6,319 nucleotides of DNA, taken from positions 1-6,319 of the forward strand of contig CATOJU010000059.1 in assembly GCA_951800555.1 (NCBI GenBank). The letters are read 5' to 3'. A program made the translations under genes and the position numbers. The stretch comes from an uncultured Rickettsiales bacterium (GTDB lineage Bacteria > Pseudomonadota > Alphaproteobacteria > Rickettsiales > UBA1997). The notes beneath the pieces were generated by a model. It was not told the DNA's origin and did no database searches. It was given only the letters and a program-made list of their open reading frames with translations. This document shows positions 1-4,307 of this stretch, one piece after another. Numbering within the stretch: position 1 is the stretch's first letter; every line of letters starts with the position of its first letter.

Positions 1-219
1 GAAATTAAGAAAATAACAAAATATAATAATAAGAAAAGGATATAAGAATAAAAAGTAAATAATATTTAAGAACAAATAAAAAATTATTAAATATATATGG
101 AAAATAAAAATAGTTTTATGCAGAAGGTCTAATTTATTATTCAGTAGTATATTAGTCTATCAACTAAAGATAAGAGTGAAGTTGGGGTAAAAAGAGGGGT
201 AGGGTTAAATTAATAATCT
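1..219. other. Non-coding stretch at the left edge, downstream of iscS
   Basis: I see no gene here. One plus-strand frame is open from the first base and stops at the TAA at 43-45 (14 codons, lysine- and isoleucine-rich). It could be the tail of a plus-strand gene lying outside the window, but that is too short to call. A tiny plus-strand frame starting near 97 has only 11 codons. No ATG start exists on the minus strand in this stretch. The last 70 bases differ from the surrounding AT-rich sequence by carrying runs of G, described separately. Confidence 0.6.
150..219 (-). terminator. C-rich, G-free tract after iscS; possible Rho-dependent termination region
   Basis: Read on the iscS transcript, the bases just after the stop codon contain several CCC/CCCC runs (complement of the G runs at 184-187, 196-199 and 202-204) separated by T and A. 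There is then essentially no G for about 50 bases. Rho loading (rut) sites are typically C-rich, G-poor and unstructured, so this is a reasonable candidate for iscS transcript ending, all the more because no hairpin with a T tail is visible downstream of iscS. This is an inference from composition only; no consensus motif can prove it. Confidence 0.3.
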
Positions 220-1428
220 TTAAGATTTCCACTTAATTTTACTAAAATCAACCCCCTGTTCCATCATTTCCCATAAAGGGCTCATTTCCCTTAATTTTGG
301 CAATTCCTCTTTAACTCTTTTAATAAAATAATCAACTTCCTCTTCTGTTGTAAACCGTCCTAGCCCTATTCTTAAAGATGAATGTGCTAATTCTTGTTGT
401 GTTCCGATGGCTTGAATTACATAGGATGGATCTAAAGTTGCAGAAGTACAGGCAGAACCAGATGAAACTGCAACATTATTTATAGCCATCATTAAAGATT
501 CTCCTTCAACTCCTGCGAAACTAAAATTTAAACAACCTTTCCATCTATGTTCTAAACTTCCATTCAAATAAACTTTATCTAATTTTAAAAATTCTGCAAT
601 CATTTTATCCGCTAATTTATCAATTTTTTCTTTATCTTGTTGCATTTCTTGTTGTGCTAATTCTGCTGCTTTTCCAAATCCAACAATTAAAGGTACTGCT
701 AAAGTCCCTGATCTCAATCCTCTTTCTTGTCCTCCTCCATTTATAATAGCTTCAATCCTAACTCTCGGCTTTCTCCTAACATATAAAGCGCCAATACCTT
801 TAGGTCCATAAATTTTATGTCCTGAAATACTCATTAAATCAATATTCATTTCATCAACATTTAAAGGAATTTTTCCAAAAGCCTGTGCACAATCCGTATG
901 AAAATAAACGCCTTTTTCTTTGCATATTTTACTAATTTCTTTCAATGGTTGTATAACACCAATTTCATTATTTACTCCCATTATAGAAACTAAAATTGTT
1001 TTTTCTGTAATTGCATTTGTTAATTCATTAATATCTATTAAGCCATTTTTATCAACATTCAAATATGTTACCTCAAAACCTTCTTTTAATTGCAAATATT
1101 TACAAGATTCTAAAACGCATTTATGTTCTGTTTTCACGGTAATTATATGATTTTTTTCTTCACTTTTATTAAATCTTGCAGTACCTTTTAGTGCCAAATT
1201 ATTTGATTCTGTAGCTCCTGAAGTAAAAATAATATCTTTCGCATCTGCACCTATAACATTTGCAATTTTTGCTCTTGCATTTTCAACATATTTTTCTGCT
1301 TCCCAACCAAAACTATGACTTTTTGATGCAGCATTTCCAAATTCTTCTGTCATAGTTAACATCATCTCGTCTAATACTCTTTTATCTAATGGAGTTGTGG
1401 ATTGATAATCAAAATAAACTCGTTTCAT
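220..1428 (-). CDS. iscS: Cysteine desulfurase IscS
   Basis: This PLP-dependent enzyme takes sulfur from L-cysteine as a persulfide and passes it to the IscU scaffold for Fe-S cluster assembly, and to tRNA thiolation partners. At 402 aa it has the usual IscS length. Visible landmarks are the PLP-site THR/SER-rich block SGATESNN (70-77), the TEH histidine (102), the HTD motif (177-179), the PLP lysine in SGHK (205), and the mobile-loop cysteine in SSGSACTSA (C327) that carries the persulfide. The C-terminal stretch around SPLWEMM (383-389) and the ending are of the IscS type that docks IscU, not the shorter NifS/SufS type. The start is ATG at 1426-1428; no Shine-Dalgarno sequence precedes it. 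It stands alone in this window, with no iscU or iscA following, so the rest of the cluster must be elsewhere. It is less lysine/asparagine-biased than the genes to the right, as expected for a conserved core enzyme. Confidence 0.96.
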   Translation of the reverse strand: MKRVYFDYQSTTPLDKRVLDEMMLTMTEEFGNAASKSHSFGWEAEKYVENARAKIANVIGADAKDIIFTSGATESNNLALKGTARFNKSEEKNHIITVKTEHKCVLESCKYLQLKEGFEVTYLNVDKNGLIDINELTNAITEKTILVSIMGVNNEIGVIQPLKEISKICKEKGVYFHTDCAQAFGKIPLNVDEMNIDLMSISGHKIYGPKGIGALYVRRKPRVRIEAIINGGGQERGLRSGTLAVPLIVGFGKAAELAQQEMQQDKEKIDKLADKMIAEFLKLDKVYLNGSLEHRWKGCLNFSFAGVEGESLMMAINNVAVSSGSACTSATLDPSYVIQAIGTQQELAHSSLRIGLGRFTTEEEVDYFIKRVKEELPKLREMSPLWEMMEQGVDFSKIKWKS

Positions 1429-1647
1429 TTTTATATTTTATTTAATATTATATATTTATTTTAATAAAATATAATTTAATATTTTCTTTTCAAGATTAAT
1501 TATATAATATTATATAGATGTCATTTAATAAAAGATATTATTAAAAATAAGCATTTCATTAACCCTATTACTTTAAAAAAAAATTAAGTAAGATTTAGGA
1601 TACATAAAATACATATCTTTAAGTATATAGTAATTAAAAAAAGTATA

Positions 1648-1653
1648 TATAAT
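1648..1653 (+). promoter_or_regulatory. Possible -10 box for yebC
   Basis: A perfect TATAAT sits about 115 bases before the yebC start, within a longer TATATATAAT run. No convincing -35 hexamer lies 16-18 bases upstream, and similar A/T hexamers are common in this spacer. It is offered only as the best plus-strand candidate. If it is used, the transcript would run through the hairpin at 1686-1706 before reaching yebC. Confidence 0.2.
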
Positions 1654-1685
1654 TGATAACATTAGAATAATAGTAAGTAATATTT

Positions 1686-1717
1686 AGTTTTTTATCGCAA
1701 AAAACTCTTTATTTTTT
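1686..1717 (+). terminator. Hairpin with T-rich tail in front of yebC
   Basis: Bases 1686-1693 (AGTTTTTT) pair perfectly with 1699-1706 (AAAAAACT) around the 5-base loop ATCGC. The sequence then continues as CTTTATTTTTT. On the plus strand this has the shape of a weak intrinsic terminator or attenuator in the yebC leader; in the other direction it runs into A-rich sequence. The stem has just one G-C pair, so stability is low. It may instead end an unseen short transcript or be chance pairing of A and T runs. Confidence 0.3.
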
Positions 1718-1760
1718 AAAAAAAAGTTTTAAATTTTAAGTATTAATTAACAAATAACAA

Positions 1761-1765
1761 AAGGA
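1761..1765 (+). promoter_or_regulatory. Ribosome binding site of yebC
   Basis: AAGGA lies three bases before the ATG at 1769, inside AAAAGGAATAATG. It is short-spaced, but it is the only clear Shine-Dalgarno-like element in front of any gene start seen in this window. It fixes the yebC start, which also gives the canonical MSGHSKW beginning. Confidence 0.6.
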
Positions 1766-1768
1766 ATA

Positions 1769-2521
1769 ATGTCAGGACATTCAAAATGGGCAACAACAAA
1801 ACATCAAAAAGGCATAGCAGATGCCAAAAGATCAAAAATGTTTACAAAAATACAAAGAATAATTGCAGTAGCAGTAAAAATGGGGGACCCCAATCCAGAT
1901 TTTAACCCAACGTTGAGAAATGCAATAATTTTAGCAAAATCTGAAAATATGCCAAAGGACAAAATTGAAGCTGCTATTAAAAGAGCTTCAAGTTCAGCAG
2001 ATGCAGAAAATTATGAAGAAATAAGATATGAAGGTTATGCTCCTGGATCAATAGCTTTGATAGTTGAAGCATTAACAGATAACAAAAATAGAACTGCTTC
2101 AAATGTAAGGTCATATTTTACAAAAGGAGGGGGAGCTTTAGGAGAAACCGGCAGTGTTTCCTATATGTTTGATAAAGTCGGTTTAATAGGTTACGAAGGA
2201 ACTAAAGCTACAGAAGACAAAATTTTTGAATTAGCCATTGAAGCTGGTGCGGACAATGTTGAAAGTAGTGAAGATTGGCATGAAATAATCACAAATCCTA
2301 GTAATTTTACAGCAGTTAGGGACGCTTTAATAAAAGAATTAGGTGAGCCAGACGAGGCAAAAATTACCTGGAAACCTCAAAATACAATTTTAGTTGATGA
2401 TATAGAAAAAGCAGAAAAAATATTAAAATTAGTCGAAAAACTAGAAGATGACGATGATGTTCAACAAGTTATAGGAAATTTTGAAATTCCAGATGAAATA
2501 AGGGAAAAATTGGAAAATTAA
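1769..2521 (+). CDS. yebC: YebC/PmpR/TACO1-family protein
   Basis: A 250-aa protein with the family's hallmark N-terminus (MSGHSKWATTKHQKG) and a full-length YebC fold. The N-terminal three-helix domain contains RSKMFTK and the block around NMPKDKIEAAIKRA (65-78). The central IRYEGYAPG block (85-93), the NKNRTASNVRSYFTKGGGALG loop (about 105-125) and the acidic C-terminal domain with the TWKPQNTI segment (about 200-207) follow. Members have been described both as DNA-binding transcriptional regulators (PmpR, YebC) and, for mitochondrial TACO1 and bacterial YebC proteins, as factors helping ribosomes through difficult stretches such as polyproline. The sequence does not say which role applies here. 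It is the first gene of an apparent two-gene unit with the deformylase 15 bases downstream, which fits a translation-related role. Nothing is missing or truncated. Confidence 0.95.
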   Translation: MSGHSKWATTKHQKGIADAKRSKMFTKIQRIIAVAVKMGDPNPDFNPTLRNAIILAKSENMPKDKIEAAIKRASSSADAENYEEIRYEGYAPGSIALIVEALTDNKNRTASNVRSYFTKGGGALGETGSVSYMFDKVGLIGYEGTKATEDKIFELAIEAGADNVESSEDWHEIITNPSNFTAVRDALIKELGEPDEAKITWKPQNTILVDDIEKAEKILKLVEKLEDDDDVQQVIGNFEIPDEIREKLEN

Positions 2522-2536
2522 TAATAAAAAAATATT

Positions 2537-3550
2537 ATGACAAAATATAACTTAAAAAAAATTTTTGATGAAAAAAGTTTAAACTTTTTTAGACAAATAA
2601 GTGAAAAAGTTGAAAAAATTGATGATGAAATTTTGCAGTTGATCGATAATATGTATGGTATTTTATATAGTAATAATGCCATAGGTTTAGCCGCCTTAAT
2701 GGTAGGAGTGCCAAAGAGAATTATAGTTGTAGATTTACAAGAAAACAATAGAAAAAAACCAATAACATTAATAAACCCAGAACTAATAGAACATTCTAAT
2801 GAAATTATTGAAGGCGAAGAGGCCAGTATATCTTTAGATAATGTAAAAAGTTTAGTGCCAAGATTTAAAAGTATAAAAATTAAATATTTAGATAAAAATT
2901 TTAATGAGAAAATTATTGAAGCTGAAGGGCTTTTAGCTATATGTTTACAACATGAATTAGATTATTTAGATGGGAAATTATTTATAGATTATTTAAAAGA
3001 TGAAGAAAAAAATTCTATTATTAACAAATTAAAAAGTAGTGTGAGAGTTACAAATATAATAGAAGATATAAAAATTTTAAGAACAAAATGTGAAGATGTT
3101 CTAAAAATTGATAACGATATAATTTCTACATTAGATAAAATGTTGGAAACAATGTATAATAATAGAGGAATAGGTTTAGCTGGAAATCAAATTGGATTAA
3201 ATAAAAAATTAGTAGTTATAGATTTACAAGAAAATAATAAAAAAAATCCTTTATTTTTAATAAATCCAAAAATTCTGTGGAAATCTAACGAAAAAATTAA
3301 AGGAGAAGAAGGTTGTTTATCTGTTCCTGGAAATAATATAAAAGCCGAAGTTGAAAGATCAAAAGAAGTTAAAGTAGAATATCTTGATAAATCTGGTAAA
3401 AAACAAACAATTGAAGCCGACGGACTTTTAGCAATATGTTTACAACACGAAATCGATCACTTAAATGGAATAGTTTATATAGATTATTTATCAAAATTAA
3501 AAAGAGATAATATTATTAACAAAGTAAAAAAAGAATTAAAAAATAGATAA
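2537..3550 (+). CDS. def: Tandem peptide deformylase: degenerate N-terminal and intact C-terminal domain
   Basis: Peptide deformylase removes the formyl group from the N-terminal methionine of new proteins, using a metal held by one Cys and two His. A normal enzyme is about 170-190 aa; this one is 337 aa and consists of two deformylase domains. The C-terminal domain (about 175-337) has all three motifs: GIGLAGNQ (211-218), EGCLS with ligand C260, and HEIDH with H304, E305 and H308. The N-terminal domain (about 10-169) aligns without gaps over motifs 1 and 2 but reads AIGLAALM (48-55; the catalytic Gln is Met), EASIS (95-99; the metal Cys is Ser97) and HELDY (139-143; the second metal His is Tyr143). 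It should therefore be inactive, while the second half should be active. The start lies 15 bases after yebC, with no Shine-Dalgarno sequence, suggesting one transcript and possibly coupled translation. A terminator-like hairpin follows. What the dead half does (dimer-like partner, ribosome contact, regulation) is unknown. The domain assignment is firm; the inactivity of the first half is inferred from the lost residues. Confidence 0.93.
   Translation: MTKYNLKKIFDEKSLNFFRQISEKVEKIDDEILQLIDNMYGILYSNNAIGLAALMVGVPKRIIVVDLQENNRKKPITLINPELIEHSNEIIEGEEASISLDNVKSLVPRFKSIKIKYLDKNFNEKIIEAEGLLAICLQHELDYLDGKLFIDYLKDEEKNSIINKLKSSVRVTNIIEDIKILRTKCEDVLKIDNDIISTLDKMLETMYNNRGIGLAGNQIGLNKKLVVIDLQENNKKNPLFLINPKILWKSNEKIKGEEGCLSVPGNNIKAEVERSKEVKVEYLDKSGKKQTIEADGLLAICLQHEIDHLNGIVYIDYLSKLKRDNIINKVKKELKNR
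2585..3529 (+). repeat. Internal duplication within the deformylase gene
   Basis: Codons 17-166 (2585-3034) and 180-331 (3074-3529) are two copies of one deformylase unit. Hand alignment gives 27 of 52 identical residues from motif 1 to motif 2, and about 20 of 31 around motif 3. Shared strings include DLQENN, IEA and GLLAICLQHE. The nucleotide sequences still match in places, for example ATATGTTTACAACA at both motif-3 sites. A two-residue length difference falls between motifs 2 and 3. The similarity suggests duplication within this lineage followed by decay of the first copy's active site. Confidence 0.85.
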
Positions 3551-3556
3551 TTCTGT

Positions 3557-3603
3557 AATAGCTATAAAAGTTTATTTTAATAATTTATAGCTATTTATAT
3601 TTT
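3557..3603 (+). terminator. Terminator-like hairpin after the deformylase
   Basis: AATAGCTATAAA at 3557-3568 is the perfect reverse complement of TTTATAGCTATT at 3584-3595, giving a 12-base-pair stem around a 15-base loop. It begins seven bases after the deformylase stop and is followed by a T-rich stretch (TATATTTTT). Only two pairs are G-C, so it is weak by the usual standard, but perfect pairing at this position is unlikely to be chance. It would separate yebC-def from the metallopeptidase gene, unless readthrough supplies that gene's transcript. Confidence 0.6.
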
Positions 3604-3618
3604 TATAAATTAAATTTA

Positions 3619-4266
3619 ATGACTGAAGAATATATTGTAAAAAAATCAAAAAATAGAAAAAAATCTATATCAATTGGAATTATTGATAATAAAATTGTTA
3701 TTTTGGCCCCAAAAAATATTACTAATGAAGAAATTGAAAATTGTTATAAAAAATATGCAGTTTTTTTAAAGAGCAAAATTGAAAATGGAAAAAATACTGA
3801 ATATATTTATTATTTGGGTAAAAAATTTTATATTAAACAATTTGAAAATTACCTTTTAAAAATCCCAATTTTTAAAATTGAAGATAACAATTTCGTAATA
3901 TATAAACCTAAAAATAAAAATCTTGATTTAGATAAATTAATAAAAAATTGGCAAAAATTGGAGATAGAAAAAATAATAAAAGAGAGAATAAAATTTTTTA
4001 TAGAAAATTATAAATTTAATTTTTCATTCGAAAAAAATAAAATAAATTTTAAAAATCAAAAAACAAGATGGGGAAGTTGTAGTTATTTTAATAATTTAAA
4101 TTTCAATATAAAAGCTGTTGAAAAACCAATAGAAGTAATAGATTATTTAGTAGTTCATGAATTAAGTCATACTATATATAAAAATCATTCAAAAGACTTT
4201 TGGAATTATGTTGAAAAAATTTTACCAAATTATAAAGAATTGAGAAAAATGTTAAAAAAACTTTAA
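3619..4266 (+). CDS. YgjP-like zinc metallopeptidase domain protein (DUF45, SprT/M48-like)
   Basis: A 215-aa protein of the YgjP/DUF45 family of predicted zinc metallopeptidases. The family signature is clear. KTRWGSCS (148-155) is followed by a conserved NFNIKAVEKP.EVIDYLVVHE run, the zinc-binding HELSH (H180, E181, H184), and a third likely ligand H190 in KNHSKDFW. The typical ending LPNYKELRKMLKKL follows. The N-terminal half is a divergent beta-rich region with a YYLGKKFYIK block near 64-73, as usual in this family. There is no signal peptide or membrane segment, so it should be cytoplasmic. Substrates are not established for the family and I infer none. No Shine-Dalgarno sequence precedes the ATG; the preceding 68 bases hold the upstream hairpin, leaving little room for a separate promoter. 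Length and motifs look complete, so the enzyme is probably functional. Confidence 0.9.
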   Translation: MTEEYIVKKSKNRKKSISIGIIDNKIVILAPKNITNEEIENCYKKYAVFLKSKIENGKNTEYIYYLGKKFYIKQFENYLLKIPIFKIEDNNFVIYKPKNKNLDLDKLIKNWQKLEIEKIIKERIKFFIENYKFNFSFEKNKINFKNQKTRWGSCSYFNNLNFNIKAVEKPIEVIDYLVVHELSHTIYKNHSKDFWNYVEKILPNYKELRKMLKKL

Positions 4267-4268
4267 AC

Positions 4269-4303
4269 AAATAGATATCATAAATAAATGATATCTATTT
4301 TTA
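4269..4303. terminator. Bidirectional terminator between converging genes
   Basis: AAATAGATATCAT at 4269-4281 pairs perfectly with ATGATATCTATTT at 4288-4300 around a 6-base loop (AAATAA), a 13-base-pair stem. The right arm runs into TTTTTA on the plus strand, and the opposite strand reads into TATTTGTTT. It starts two bases after the metallopeptidase stop and lies seven bases beyond the stop of the opposing gene, so one element can serve both transcripts. The stem is A/T-rich, with two G-C pairs. Confidence 0.75.
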
Positions 4304-4307
4304 TACT

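Larger units (their letters stand above)
1429..1768. promoter_or_regulatory. Divergent iscS/yebC intergenic spacer
   Basis: This 340-base, almost purely A/T region separates the 5' ends of two diverging genes, so promoters for both should lie here. No open frame of useful size exists; the ATG at 1518 runs only eight codons. Several TATAAT-like hexamers occur, but in sequence this AT-rich they are expected by chance. Towards iscS, an ATGACA (5 of 6 matches to TTGACA) on the minus strand at 1519-1524 faces a TATAAT only about 14 bases away, a poor spacing. A perfect 16-base A/T palindrome covers 1501-1516. I see no recognisable operator, such as an IscR site. Confidence 0.5.

Noticed and set aside
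181..207. Possible G-quadruplex
   Set aside because: There are only three runs of three or more G, and no fourth within loop distance.
920..1150. Plus-strand 76-codon open frame
   Set aside because: It lies entirely within iscS on the opposite strand and its product has no recognisable features; a shadow of the real gene.
1501..1516. Perfect 16-base palindrome of A and T in the divergent spacer, a possible operator
   Set aside because: It is made only of A and T in an almost pure A/T region where such palindromes arise by chance, and it matches no operator I recognise.
2518..2748. Minus-strand 76-codon open frame
   Set aside because: It is opposite the start of the deformylase gene and resembles nothing; a shadow produced by A/T-rich codons.
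3551..3618. A tRNA or small RNA gene around the hairpin between the deformylase and the metallopeptidase
   Set aside because: The gap is only 68 bases, with a single stem and T-rich tail. It has no cloverleaf features or GC-rich arms, so a terminator explains it better.
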